Origin: JBLHKS01 sp047620505
GTDB taxonomy: Bacteria; Verrucomicrobiota; Verrucomicrobiia; Verrucomicrobiales; DEV007
Reading direction: 5' to 3'
Assembly: GCA_047620505.1 (NCBI GenBank)
Contig: JBLHKS010000066.1
Location: 1 to 32,666 of the forward strand
Length of the DNA stretch: 32,666 nt
Below the pieces are notes generated by a model. It did no database searches and was not told the DNA's origin. It saw only the letters and a list, made by a program, of their open reading frames with translations. Below are positions 15,586 through 23,812 of the stretch, in pieces (position 1 is the first letter of the stretch; every line of letters begins with the position of its first letter). A program made the translations under genes and the position numbers.

Positions 15586-15969
15586 ATGACACGCATTCTT
15601 CTTGTGGACGACGAGCCGGGTTTCACTGCGGCGTTGATGATAAACCTTGAAGAAACCGGGAAATTTACGGTGGATGTGGTCAACGATCCGCGGAACGCAC
15701 TGCGCAAGGCCTTGGAGTTTAAGCCAGAGGTGATTCTTCTGGATGTGGTAATGCCAGGCCTCGACGGAGGCGACGTCCTCACGCTGTTCCGGTCCGAAAA
15801 GCAGCTGTTGGACACACCGGTTATTCTCGTGACGGCCATGGTGGACCCGACCAAGACTGCGGCGGGCCTCGGCGTGGTAGAGGAAGCGGGGCAGATCATG
15901 ATCGCTAAGCCTGTCCAAATGGATGTGCTCCTCCAGGTAATCGAAAACTCTCTGGGTCGGCCGGTCTAG
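15586..15969 (+). CDS. Single-domain response regulator
   Basis: 127 residues from the ATG at 15586 (MTRILLVDDEPGF). It is a receiver only: acidic pair in LLVDDEP, phospho-acceptor Asp in VILLDVVMPGLDGGDVL, Thr/Ser switch in VILVTAM and Lys in IAKPVQMDVLL. No output domain is attached, so it likely acts by protein-protein contact or as a phosphorelay intermediate. It is transcribed away from the kinase gene; 15466-15585 is the shared divergent promoter region, with no promoter I could call securely. An upstream in-frame ATG would lengthen the protein, but family alignment favours this start. Confidence 0.88.
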   Translation: MTRILLVDDEPGFTAALMINLEETGKFTVDVVNDPRNALRKALEFKPEVILLDVVMPGLDGGDVLTLFRSEKQLLDTPVILVTAMVDPTKTAAGLGVVEEAGQIMIAKPVQMDVLLQVIENSLGRPV

Positions 15970-15999
15970 CCGTTCGGTCGAAGGGAAATTGCAATCAGT

Positions 16000-16593
16000 T
16001 CAGTGATTGCTTTCCGGTTCTTTGAGGGCGCTCTCCTGATCGACGTCTTTACGCCGAATCACTTTTCCTGCCGTCAGGAACATGATGCGAATATCGAAGA
16101 AAAAGGACCGTTTTTTCACGTATTCGACGTCGAATTCCAGTTTTTCTTGAACTTTCAACTCCGCACGTCCGTTGATCTGAGCCCAGCCGGTCAGGCCCGG
16201 TTTGACGCGGTGCACCCCTTGCAATGTGCGCATGGCGATGAGGACTTTTTCATTTGGCAAAACCGGTCGCGGTCCAACAAAGCTCATGCGGCCGCGCAGA
16301 ATGCTCAGCACCTGCGGGAGTTCGTCGAGGCTGGTTTTCCGTAAGAATCGGCCGACAGGAGTCACCCAATCCTGCTCGCCAGGTAGAAGATGTTTGCCCA
16401 TTTCCGGGGTGTCGACGCGCATCGTCCGGAATTTCGGCATGCGAAAAACGTTGTTTTCGAAACCAACTCGATCAGACCAATAGAATGCCGGCCCGCGGGA
16501 CGACAGCCGAACGACCAGCGCGATGAGCATCATCGGCAGCGCGAAAATTGTCAGGATAATCAGCGAAACTAGAATATCGAATAGCCGTTTCAT
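16000..16593 (-). CDS. Initiating sugar transferase (PglC-like phosphoglycosyl transferase)
   Basis: A 197-residue monotopic enzyme that transfers a sugar-1-phosphate to undecaprenyl phosphate, the first step of exopolysaccharide repeat assembly. It has one N-terminal hydrophobic segment (LFDILVSLIILTIFALPMML), then the family signatures PKFRTMRVDT, TSLDELPQVLSILRGRMSFVGPRP and PGLTGWAQINGR. Length matches the small PglC type without the extra membrane domain of WbaP. It begins with the TAATG overlap to the stop of the response regulator at 16593, so the two are cotranslated. It is convergent with the regulator at 15586. Confidence 0.93.
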   Translation of the reverse strand: MKRLFDILVSLIILTIFALPMMLIALVVRLSSRGPAFYWSDRVGFENNVFRMPKFRTMRVDTPEMGKHLLPGEQDWVTPVGRFLRKTSLDELPQVLSILRGRMSFVGPRPVLPNEKVLIAMRTLQGVHRVKPGLTGWAQINGRAELKVQEKLEFDVEYVKKRSFFFDIRIMFLTAGKVIRRKDVDQESALKEPESNH

Positions 16594-16997
16594 TATTCCT
16601 GGCTTTGCGGTTCAATTTTTCCGCTGAACTGCTCTTCAATGCAGCGGATCAGAGTTTCTGTGGTGACGGGCTTGGCGATCAGGGTTCTATCTCCGAATTT
16701 GACCACACCGTCGCGGTCAGGCGCATCGTCGGGTCCAATCATTGCAGTTACCACCAGCACGGGGATGTCGCGTAATTCGGGATCCTCTTTCATCGCATCC
16801 ATGATATCGGCGCCTTCGACTTTCGGCATGACGATGTCCAGAAGGATCAAATCGGGCTTCAACTCGCGAATTCGGTCAACTGCTTCGCTCGCGTCGTTGA
16901 CCACCTCCACCTGGTAGTTTCCAGTGCTTTCCAGGTTGCTCTGGACGCCGATCGTGAAGTGCGGCTCGTCATCAATAATCAAAATACGTTTTTTCAT
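16593..16997 (-). CDS. Single-domain response regulator coupled to the sugar transferase
   Basis: 134 residues from the ATG at 16997 (MKKRILIIDDEPHFTIGVQS). The open frame runs further upstream, but that part is not receiver-like. It has the acidic DD pair, acceptor Asp in LILLDIVMPKVEGADIMDAM, VTAM switch residue and Lys in IAKPVTTETLIRCIEEQF. No output domain is present. The stop overlaps the start of the sugar transferase (TAATG), a direct genetic link between signalling and the priming step of polysaccharide synthesis. It closely resembles the regulator remnant at 30057. Confidence 0.88.
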   Translation of the reverse strand: MKKRILIIDDEPHFTIGVQSNLESTGNYQVEVVNDASEAVDRIRELKPDLILLDIVMPKVEGADIMDAMKEDPELRDIPVLVVTAMIGPDDAPDRDGVVKFGDRTLIAKPVTTETLIRCIEEQFSGKIEPQSQE

Positions 16998-17103
16998 AGC
17001 ACCCGAATTCAGAAGCGTCTGCGAACGGCGCGCGAATAGCGAGCAAAAACCTTTCCGATGTCCCCTGCATTCAGGCAAACTCTGCTCGAAATACCTCCAG
17101 ATC

Positions 17104-18177
17104 ATGACAGAATCCGGCTCAAACACCAATTCCGATCCGCATCCCAAACGGCGAAAATCGTTACCCGCAAGGATAGTCCTCGGTTTGGTAATACTGAATT
17201 TTGGACTCATAGTTTTTGGTTTGATTCTCCTGTTCGGCATCTCGGAACGCTGGTGGCTTGGGACCGTTCTGACCTATGCGCCGCGGGCGGCTCTGCTGAT
17301 CCCCGGGCTGATCCTGCTTCCCTTTTCGCTTTTTGCCGGGCGAGCAGCTGCTGGCGTCAACGCGGTTTCTCTCGCTCTCACCTCCATCCCGATCATGGAG
17401 TTCCAGATGCCCCTTCGTTTCGGCTCATCGCCGGTCGGCGAACCGATTCGTGTTCTCACCTGCAATGTTCAGCGATTCAAGCCGGATTTCGATTCCTTAC
17501 TGGCCGAGATCGTCGCCACGGATTGCGACCTCGTCGTGCTTCAGGAAGCCAAAGGCGACAAGCCGCAATCGCTACTGGACGCCTTCGACGGCTGGCACGT
17601 CGTTTCGACGTTCGAATTCTGGATCGCGAGCCGCGACCCCGTTGTTTTGCTTTCCCGCTGCCAAAGCCAGGTTTTTAATCGGGAAAGCGCGATCGCGGTT
17701 GAAGTGCAGGCGGAAACCGGCTCGTTTGTATTGGTTGATGTCCACCTCGTCACCGCCCGCCATGGTCTGCTCCTGCTCAAGCCGTCGACAAGAAGCGAAG
17801 AATCGACCGGCAAATTTCGAAAATATCAGAAAAACCGCGCCGCGGAGGCGGAAGAAGTTCGGAAATTCATCGATCAGGTCGAGAGCGGAAAACCCACAAT
17901 CGTAGCAGGCGACCTCAACCTTCCCGCATCAAGCTATCTGTTCCGCCGCGTCCGAGGCGATTTCACCGACGCCTTCGCCGCCGCTGGGTGGGGTTACGGC
18001 CAAACGGCGCCGAACGACGGGGCCGGCCGACTGCCAGCCGGTTGGCCGTGGATCCGCGTCGATCACATTCTAACGAACGATTTCTGGCACGTCGAAAGCT
18101 GCCAAACCGGAAAAAGCAACGGATCCGATCACAAATGCGTTTGGGCGGATCTCATTCTCCGGCCTTCGGGCGATTGA
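17104..18177 (+). CDS. Membrane-anchored endonuclease/exonuclease/phosphatase family protein
   Basis: 357 residues from the ATG at 17104. Three hydrophobic segments make up the N-terminus (about residues 21-90: IVLGLVILNFGLIVFGLILL, then two more). The catalytic EEP domain follows: RVLTCNVQRF, DLVVLQEAKGD with the metal-binding Glu, GDLNLPASS, and RVDHILTN with GSDHKCV carrying the catalytic His. EEP enzymes cleave phosphodiesters in nucleic acids, inositol phosphates or lipids. The topology suggests the domain faces the periplasm. Its place within an exopolysaccharide cluster hints at a lipid-linked or envelope substrate, which is inference. Its last 26 bp overlap the end of the opposing glycosyltransferase gene. 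Confidence 0.88.
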   Translation: MTESGSNTNSDPHPKRRKSLPARIVLGLVILNFGLIVFGLILLFGISERWWLGTVLTYAPRAALLIPGLILLPFSLFAGRAAAGVNAVSLALTSIPIMEFQMPLRFGSSPVGEPIRVLTCNVQRFKPDFDSLLAEIVATDCDLVVLQEAKGDKPQSLLDAFDGWHVVSTFEFWIASRDPVVLLSRCQSQVFNRESAIAVEVQAETGSFVLVDVHLVTARHGLLLLKPSTRSEESTGKFRKYQKNRAAEAEEVRKFIDQVESGKPTIVAGDLNLPASSYLFRRVRGDFTDAFAAAGWGYGQTAPNDGAGRLPAGWPWIRVDHILTNDFWHVESCQTGKSNGSDHKCVWADLILRPSGD

Positions 18178-19330
18178 GAAGATCGTCGTAGAGTGTGAGG
18201 ATCTTTTCAAACGTGTTGCGGATGTCGAAAGTCTCTTCGGCCCGCTTCCTCGCCGCCGCTCCCATCCGCGTCCGAGTTTCTTTTTCGCTGATGAGAACAG
18301 ACAGCCCTTTCACGTATGAATCCGGGTTTTTGGGCTCGCAGAGAAACCCGGTCTGTTCCGTTACGACTTCGCGATTTCCCTTAATGTCGCTGGCGACGAT
18401 CGACAATCCTGAAGCCTGAGCTTCGATAAGGACGCGCGGCAGACCTTCCCAGAGCGAGGGCAGCAGCATCACATCGCAACCCGCCATCAGTTCGTTAGGG
18501 TTTGGATGCCAGCCGATCAACTCTACTCGATGTCCCATCTCACGCGCCACGATCTTTTGGCGCAACGGCTCCTCCAATTCGCCTTCGCCCGCCATCAGGA
18601 TCCGCCAGCGAGCGTCCGGCAGCTGCTGGTCGAGCGCGGCCGCGATATCTGGAACAATCATCGATTGCTTTTGCTCCATAAATCGACCGCCAATGACGAT
18701 CGCGACTTCCTCATCATCGAGACCGTGTTCCTTCCGAAAGTCCACGCGCGCTTGCGCATTGTTCTTGGAATCGTACAAATCCAAATCCGCTCCGTTGTAA
18801 ATCGTAATACACTTCTCCGCGGGGATCCATTTGTTCTCAATCGCCATTCTTCGCTCTTCGTCATTAACAAAGATCACTTTATCACAATACCGCGCGGCGA
18901 ACTTTTCGACTCTGGAGTAAATAAATCGGCTTAATTTGCTGGAATACTCGTGAAACGCGAATCCCCGAACATGGTGGACAACCGCGCCAACGCCCGCCCG
19001 CCGGGCACTGATTCTCCCAAGCACACCGGTCTTCGAACTATGCGTATGGACGATGTCGAATTGCTGCTCTTTGCAAATCTGACGGATGCGCCGCAACGCC
19101 CGCCAGTCTTGCTGAAGCCGGATGGGACGATCTAACTCCGGCACGAAGTGGCAGCGGGCGCCAATTTTCTCCAGCTCCCGGGACAGATCGCCTTCGCCCT
19201 GGCAGATGAGATGAACTTCGAACCGCTCCGGATCGATGCGTTTGCAGATGTCCATCGTCGAGCGCTGCACTCCGGTGAGATGGGGAAGCACGACCATCTG
19301 GCAGATTTTTTTCCTGGGATTTGTGCTCAT
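18152..19330 (-). CDS. GT4-family glycosyltransferase
   Basis: 392 residues from the ATG at 19330, which overlaps the stop of the polymerase gene as ATGA. The N-terminal Rossmann domain has VVLPHLTGVQRSTMDICKRI and FDIVHTHSSKTGVLGRISAR. The C-terminal domain has the GT4 (GT-B) donor site: VIGGRFMEQKQ, ELIGWHPNPNELMAGCDVML, and PSLWEGLPRVLIEAQASGLS with the E-x7-E motif. It probably adds one sugar of the repeat unit at the inner membrane. It is the last gene of a three-gene leftward operon (20467-21693, 19327-20463, 18152-19330). Its 3' end overlaps a convergent gene. Confidence 0.93.
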   Translation of the reverse strand: MSTNPRKKICQMVVLPHLTGVQRSTMDICKRIDPERFEVHLICQGEGDLSRELEKIGARCHFVPELDRPIRLQQDWRALRRIRQICKEQQFDIVHTHSSKTGVLGRISARRAGVGAVVHHVRGFAFHEYSSKLSRFIYSRVEKFAARYCDKVIFVNDEERRMAIENKWIPAEKCITIYNGADLDLYDSKNNAQARVDFRKEHGLDDEEVAIVIGGRFMEQKQSMIVPDIAAALDQQLPDARWRILMAGEGELEEPLRQKIVAREMGHRVELIGWHPNPNELMAGCDVMLLPSLWEGLPRVLIEAQASGLSIVASDIKGNREVVTEQTGFLCEPKNPDSYVKGLSVLISEKETRTRMGAAARKRAEETFDIRNTFEKILTLYDDLLNRPKAGE

Positions 19331-20463
19331 GCTGTTTGAGTTGGCGGTTTTCGGGAAATCGAGGTGGCCGTTGCTGCAAGCGTTGCCAGTAGGACCCAGA
19401 AAAGTGTCGAACGCAGACCTTGATGGGTGACTCCATAGGCGAAAGGAGGAATCAGATAGATCCAATCGCGGACCGGGATGTGGCGGACGATGAGAAAGAC
19501 AAACAGCCCGAAGCCGATCACGCCGTAACTGAACAGGACGGTTCCGAAAATGGAATGCATCTCATTGCTTTCGTTTGGAAATCGCTCGAGTCCCCACTCC
19601 CCGGCACCGAAAATCAAATGTTCGGGATGATCGAGGATCCGGTCATAGCCGCGGCCGCCGAGACTGTCGTCCGATTGATGGCCGATATTTGAGAGCCGGT
19701 TGGCCAGGTTCTCACCGATCGCGGTATCCTGAAAAACAAAGACGATGGCGAGGCTGCCGATCAAAAAGAGGCCGAACTGCCAGAAAGATTTTGAAAAATG
19801 AAGCGTCAGCAACAGAGCCAGTGAGATTCCCGCGGCTTTGGATAACGAAAGCGCGACGAGATAGGCAGCGGCGACGAATACGAAAACCTGGGCGAGGACC
19901 GGCCACCGGATGCGGCGCATCGTCACGCAGAAAATCGTCGTGGACAACAATCCCCAGTAGCCGAGCTGGTTGGGGTTGTTGAAAAAAAGCGTTTCTCGGC
20001 CCGGCGAGGCACCCGCCAGAACAATCGCCAAGGCCGCCTGAAGACCGACGGAAATCGCCACGCCGAGGGCGAGGATTCGAGAAAACTTCTCCCCGGAAAA
20101 GGAAAAACCGGCGACGACGATCGCCGCCATTCCCACGTTGAAAACATAATAACTGGCGGAGGCCGCCACTTTCAAATCGTTGAGGACGAGTCCCCAGATG
20201 AGGCTGACGATTACCGTGTAGGTCGAAAAAATCGCGCAGATCTTGAGAAAAGAAGCCAACGCCCCCGTTTTCAAGCTCATCCCGCCCAGAAACACCAGGC
20301 CGAGCATGAGAATCACGACCATATCGGCCACCTGAGGCAGGCCACTCGAAAACAGATAAAACGGCTTGGCGACAAGGTAGACCACGCAAAGCACGCCGAT
20401 CAGGTCGCCTGTGCGAAATCCGGCCCAGCGTCCCGCGCCGAATCGCTCGATCGGTTCCGACAT
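19327..20463 (-). CDS. O-antigen ligase/Wzy-type polysaccharide polymerase
   Basis: A 378-residue integral membrane protein with about ten hydrophobic segments. A large hydrophilic periplasmic loop (residues about 255-300) contains GGRGYDRILDHPEHLIFGAG and SNEMHSIFGTVLFSYG, the typical layout of the O-antigen ligase/polymerase (Wzy_C) superfamily. It would join repeat units into chains in the periplasm or ligate them to an acceptor; sequence alone cannot separate these. It overlaps the next gene by 4 nt and begins 3 bp after the upstream glycosyltransferase stop. Confidence 0.87.
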   Translation of the reverse strand: MSEPIERFGAGRWAGFRTGDLIGVLCVVYLVAKPFYLFSSGLPQVADMVVILMLGLVFLGGMSLKTGALASFLKICAIFSTYTVIVSLIWGLVLNDLKVAASASYYVFNVGMAAIVVAGFSFSGEKFSRILALGVAISVGLQAALAIVLAGASPGRETLFFNNPNQLGYWGLLSTTIFCVTMRRIRWPVLAQVFVFVAAAYLVALSLSKAAGISLALLLTLHFSKSFWQFGLFLIGSLAIVFVFQDTAIGENLANRLSNIGHQSDDSLGGRGYDRILDHPEHLIFGAGEWGLERFPNESNEMHSIFGTVLFSYGVIGFGLFVFLIVRHIPVRDWIYLIPPFAYGVTHQGLRSTLFWVLLATLAATATSISRKPPTQTA

Positions 20464-20466
20464 GAA

Positions 20467-21693
20467 TCAGGACGGGGCGGAGTTGGTGGACGGTTGTTTT
20501 TGGGGGACCATGTCATTGAAGGCGCTGACGAACTTTTCGGTCATGTTGCGCAGCGAAAAGCGTTCTTCAAACCGGCGCCGGCCCGCCTCGCCGAATTTCT
20601 CGCGCAACGCGTGGTCCGCCGCAAGTTGTTCGAGCGCCCCGAACAGTGCGCCGGCGTCTCCGGGAGGGACGCGCAGGCCGGTTTCTCCATGAGCCACGAC
20701 CTCTTTGAGGCCGTAGGAATCGCTGGCGATGACTGGCCGGCGGGCGCGCATCGCCTCCAGCGCCACGAGGCAGAATCCTTCTTTGGAATCGACGTTCCAG
20801 ACGCCGAACTCATTCTCGATCCGCTCGCTTTCGACTGAGGGACAGACGACGATATCCGATTCTTCGATCAATTCCGGGATGTCGTCGCGAAACCCGATGA
20901 ATTCGACCGATTTTTCCAGATCCAGGCCGGAGCGGAGTGACTTCAGGTATTCCATGAACGGCTCGTCGCGGGACTGGCCGCCGATTTTCAGCTGAACCGA
21001 CGCGCCCGACGCGGAGAGTTTGCCGACTGCCTCAATCAAGTGATGCGGCCCTTTTCCGGGGACGATGTTGCCGAGAAAAAGAATCTTCAGCGCTCCTCCA
21101 GCAGCTGCCAGGGGATATTCCGGCGCCCCGCCGGGCAGATCCGGGATTCCATTGTAAATCACGGATGTCTCCGGTGCCGATTCGCGGCCGAGAGCTTCGT
21201 TCAGGCCGCCAGCGACCGCGTTGGAAACGCAGATCATCCGGGTGGCGAGCTTGCGGCACATTTTATAGATCCGGTTCAAATTGGAAACCGGGCCCATCTG
21301 GACGTGCCAGAGCACAGGTTTGCGAGCCAACTTCGCGCCGAGCCCGATTTCGATGACAGCACGTTCCTGAGCCGCGTAAACCAGATCGATCCCGTGTTTT
21401 CGGAAAAAGCGCGCAGCTTTGAGATTGTAGGGAAGCAGTTGGAAGGCCACGAGAGACAGCTTCTTGAAAATGGAGCCCTGGATGGCGGATTTGCCGAATT
21501 TCAGGAGGCCTTTCGGCGCGGGAAGCACGGCTGATTCAACCCCTTCCTGTTTCGCGCGCTGGAGATATTCCCAATCGCCCGGTGCCACCGCCACGGCCTC
21601 CAGCCCGGCGTCCCTCGCCGCGACGGCCAACTGAAGCGCCATTTTCTGCGAACCGGCAAATCCCGGATAGGCGGAGAAGAATGCGATTTTCAT
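20467..21693 (-). CDS. GT4-family glycosyltransferase
   Basis: 408 residues from the ATG at 21693 (MKIAFFSAYPGFAGSQKMAL); the frame is open further but the added part is not glycosyltransferase-like and lies over the promoter. Signatures are VLWHVQMGPVSNLNRIYKMC, ICVSNAVAGGL, a second domain starting at LKILFLGNIVPGKGPHHLIE, and EGFCLVALEAMRARRPVIAS with the E-x7-E donor motif. It is the first gene of the leftward GT-polymerase-GT operon, and presumably transfers a sugar to the lipid-linked repeat unit. Confidence 0.93.
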   Translation of the reverse strand: MKIAFFSAYPGFAGSQKMALQLAVAARDAGLEAVAVAPGDWEYLQRAKQEGVESAVLPAPKGLLKFGKSAIQGSIFKKLSLVAFQLLPYNLKAARFFRKHGIDLVYAAQERAVIEIGLGAKLARKPVLWHVQMGPVSNLNRIYKMCRKLATRMICVSNAVAGGLNEALGRESAPETSVIYNGIPDLPGGAPEYPLAAAGGALKILFLGNIVPGKGPHHLIEAVGKLSASGASVQLKIGGQSRDEPFMEYLKSLRSGLDLEKSVEFIGFRDDIPELIEESDIVVCPSVESERIENEFGVWNVDSKEGFCLVALEAMRARRPVIASDSYGLKEVVAHGETGLRVPPGDAGALFGALEQLAADHALREKFGEAGRRRFEERFSLRNMTEKFVSAFNDMVPQKQPSTNSAPS

Positions 21694-21704
21694 TGTCTGA
21701 GCCG

Positions 21705-21734
21705 AGTCTAGCGCGCTTTGCGCAAAGCAGACAA
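21705..21734 (-). promoter_or_regulatory. Putative promoter of the GT-polymerase operon with a spacer palindrome
   Basis: On the minus strand, TTGTCT (21734-21729), an 18-bp spacer and TAGACT (21710-21705) lie just upstream of the ATG at 21693. The spacer contains a perfect 14-bp palindrome, GCTTTGCGCAAAGC (21715-21728), suitable for a dimeric regulator that would occlude RNA polymerase. The remaining part of the divergent gap, to 21829, shows nothing further. Confidence 0.5.
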
Positions 21735-21829
21735 GTATTCTTGCCGTTATCCAGCGTTTTCGGTGGCCGGCGCGAACTGAATTAGCTTGAGTCCGCCGTC
21801 GATACCGGGAAAGATCCGGGCGCGATCTC

Positions 21830-22801
21830 ATGAGCGAAACTGAAACGAACTCCAATCCTTTGGTTTCTGTCATTATTCCGACTTTCAACCGGGCGGGGAT
21901 GATCGCTGGGACCCTGGATTCGATTCGGGAACAAGCTCATCGGCCGATTGAGATCCTGGTCGTTGACGATGGATCGACCGACGACACCGAAGCGCGGGTT
22001 GAAGAATTCGTCAGCCGGATTCCGTCCGGAACCGGCCTGACTTTGCGCTATTTCAAGCAGGAAAACCGCGGTGTCGCCAGCGCCAGAAATCAGGGACTCA
22101 AACAAGCGCAAGGTGCCTACATTCAGTATCTCGACTCCGATGACTCGCTGCTGCCCGACAAGGTTTCCACTCACGCCGGGTTTCTGGAATCCCATCCGGA
22201 TTTCGACGTGGTCTACGGCCCGGTCCGGGCTCAATTTGGAAGTGGCGAAACCGAAGATTTTGGGGCACCGATCGACGAAGATCACCCCGAGCGGCAGATC
22301 GCCGATCACCTTTTCGCGGTGCATGCGCCGCTGTTTCGCGCCGGTCCATGTCTGGCTAAGGGCTTCTGGAACGAGAATCTGATTTCCTGCGAAGACTGGG
22401 AATATTTTTCGCGGTTCAAGACGGGCCGCAACCGGCTGAAGTTTCTGCCGGAGGTCTGCGCGACCCAGGACCGGGGCGATCATCCTTCCATCACCTCCAA
22501 CCGGGACGCGAGATTTTACCTGGCGTCGGCGGAGGCCGCGCTCGTCGTGCGCGAAACCTGCCGCGAGGCGGGGATTGACATCGGACGCGTCAACCGCCAA
22601 ATCGCGGAACGATTGTTCAAAAACGGGGTGCATCTGGCGCGAATCGGCGAAGTTGCCCACGCGAAAAAATTCCTGTCAGCTGCCAAGCGGAAATCCGGCG
22701 CGAAAATCGGTCTGATGATTGCCGGATTCCGTATCACCTCGCTGATTCTTGGCTGGCGGCTGGCGGCCCGGATGATTATCCGGCTGGCTGGAAACGCCTG
22801 A
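21830..22801 (+). CDS. GT2-family glycosyltransferase
   Basis: A 323-residue GT-A enzyme. The N-terminal nucleotide-sugar domain shows VSVIIPTFNRAGMIAGTLDS, EILVVDDGSTDDTE and, near residue 95, the metal-binding DxD as YIQYLDSDDSLLPDK. ENLISCEDWEYFSRF near residue 187 supplies the catalytic-type Asp of the ED motif. The C-terminal 90 residues are basic and helical and may lie on the membrane. It is divergent from the GT4 operon and convergent with the sulfotransferase gene. It likely adds a sugar to the exopolysaccharide repeat unit. Confidence 0.92.
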   Translation: MSETETNSNPLVSVIIPTFNRAGMIAGTLDSIREQAHRPIEILVVDDGSTDDTEARVEEFVSRIPSGTGLTLRYFKQENRGVASARNQGLKQAQGAYIQYLDSDDSLLPDKVSTHAGFLESHPDFDVVYGPVRAQFGSGETEDFGAPIDEDHPERQIADHLFAVHAPLFRAGPCLAKGFWNENLISCEDWEYFSRFKTGRNRLKFLPEVCATQDRGDHPSITSNRDARFYLASAEAALVVRETCREAGIDIGRVNRQIAERLFKNGVHLARIGEVAHAKKFLSAAKRKSGAKIGLMIAGFRITSLILGWRLAARMIIRLAGNA

Positions 22802-22827
22802 GCCGACCGGGTTTTCAGCCCGAATGC

Positions 22828-22837
22828 GGGGGGGGGG
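22828..22837. repeat. Run of ten G residues between convergent genes
   Basis: An uninterrupted G10 tract occupies the last part of the 36-bp gap between the GT2 stop and the sulfotransferase stop, touching the latter. Such tracts slip during replication and sequencing; here it lies outside both coding frames. Confidence 0.75.
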
Positions 22838-23797
22838 TCAGGATCGCCAGTGCCCCAAGTCGCGAGCGGTGATTTTTTCGAGAAGATCGATCTCCTCGGA
22901 AAATGTCTCGTTCAGCCGCTGGCGCATTTCCTCGCCAAGCGGCTTGCGGCGGACTTTGCGAGTGTTGAATCGCTGAATGAAATTGAGGATGTTTGTCTTT
23001 TTGATGCGCAGCGTCCGTTTGAGAAATCTGCGGATTCCCTGGATCGGCCCGGGCAGCCGGTGGGCGATGAAGCGCTGAAGAAACTTGCTTCTGGGCTGTT
23101 TGTTCGGGTTGACCACGGGAAATTCCGTCCGGCCATCGCATTCCAGCCCGAGGAAATCGAGACATCGATTGTAGCAGTCCGCAGTGTCTTTGTGGAAATC
23201 CTCCATGAATATCACGAGGATCTGTTCGGGATCGAACTGGTTGAAGTAGCGCTGGAGCTGGGTCCCGAGCCGGCCGATTTCTCGGTATTGCAAAAGAAGG
23301 GGATCGAAGCAATCGGGCGGCAGGCTCTTGCCTTCGGCCCTGTCCTTCTGAAGGTCCCAGGCTGCTTCAAATTCGGAGGCATTTTCCCATCCCGCCCAAA
23401 AATGCTGGGAGTGCATGGAATAAATCAGATCAGCCGGATTGCGCAGCATCGCGATGATCCGCGCCTTGGGAGAGAATTGTCTGATTCGCTCTGCGGCACC
23501 CTCGGACCAGAGATAATAGACGGAAGCCTCGCCGGCGATCTGGGATTCTTCCGCGTCTTCGAAAACCTCGAGATATTCGCTCAGTTCAGGTGCCTCCTTG
23601 TCGCCGGCTTTCCGGGCATCGAAACCGATTCGATGGTTTCCAACAATTTCATTGGCAAAGTAATGCGGCTCCTTGGCTTCCGGCATGAAAATCCCCGGAT
23701 GTTCCCGCAGATAAGAATAAAGAGCGGTGGTTCCACACTTCGGCGCACCCACGATGAAGAAACTGGGTTGAGTCGAAGCCATCTTCGGTTCTAACAT
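22838..23797 (-). CDS. PAPS-dependent sulfotransferase
   Basis: A 319-residue protein. The 5'-phosphosulfate-binding loop is FFIVGAPKCGTTALYSYLRE (about 12-31) and the 3'-phosphate-binding motif is IIAMLRNPADLIYSMHSQHF near residue 114, the two hallmarks of the Sulfotransfer_1 family. The rest (FDPEQILVIFMEDFHKDTAD, FPVVNPNKQPRSKFLQRF) is typical of bacterial carbohydrate sulfotransferases. It follows the flippase gene by about 15 bp in the same operon. It would sulfate a sugar of the lipid-linked unit or polymer using PAPS. A second ATG at 23782 is also possible as the start. Confidence 0.92.
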   Translation of the reverse strand: MLEPKMASTQPSFFIVGAPKCGTTALYSYLREHPGIFMPEAKEPHYFANEIVGNHRIGFDARKAGDKEAPELSEYLEVFEDAEESQIAGEASVYYLWSEGAAERIRQFSPKARIIAMLRNPADLIYSMHSQHFWAGWENASEFEAAWDLQKDRAEGKSLPPDCFDPLLLQYREIGRLGTQLQRYFNQFDPEQILVIFMEDFHKDTADCYNRCLDFLGLECDGRTEFPVVNPNKQPRSKFLQRFIAHRLPGPIQGIRRFLKRTLRIKKTNILNFIQRFNTRKVRRKPLGEEMRQRLNETFSEEIDLLEKITARDLGHWRS

Positions 23798-23812
23798 CGA
23801 GCGTACCGGGCA

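Noticed and set aside
16998..17240. N-terminal extension of the response regulator at 16593
   Set aside because: The extra 81 residues precede a standard receiver start (MKKRILIIDDEP), have no domain, and overlap the divergent promoter region.
22808..22827. Rho-independent terminator between GT2 and sulfotransferase genes
   Set aside because: Only a 4-bp CGGG/CCCG stem around a short loop, with no T-tract on either strand.
22850..23794. 314-codon open frame antisense to the sulfotransferase
   Set aside because: The opposite strand has clear sulfotransferase motifs; this frame has none and is a shadow.
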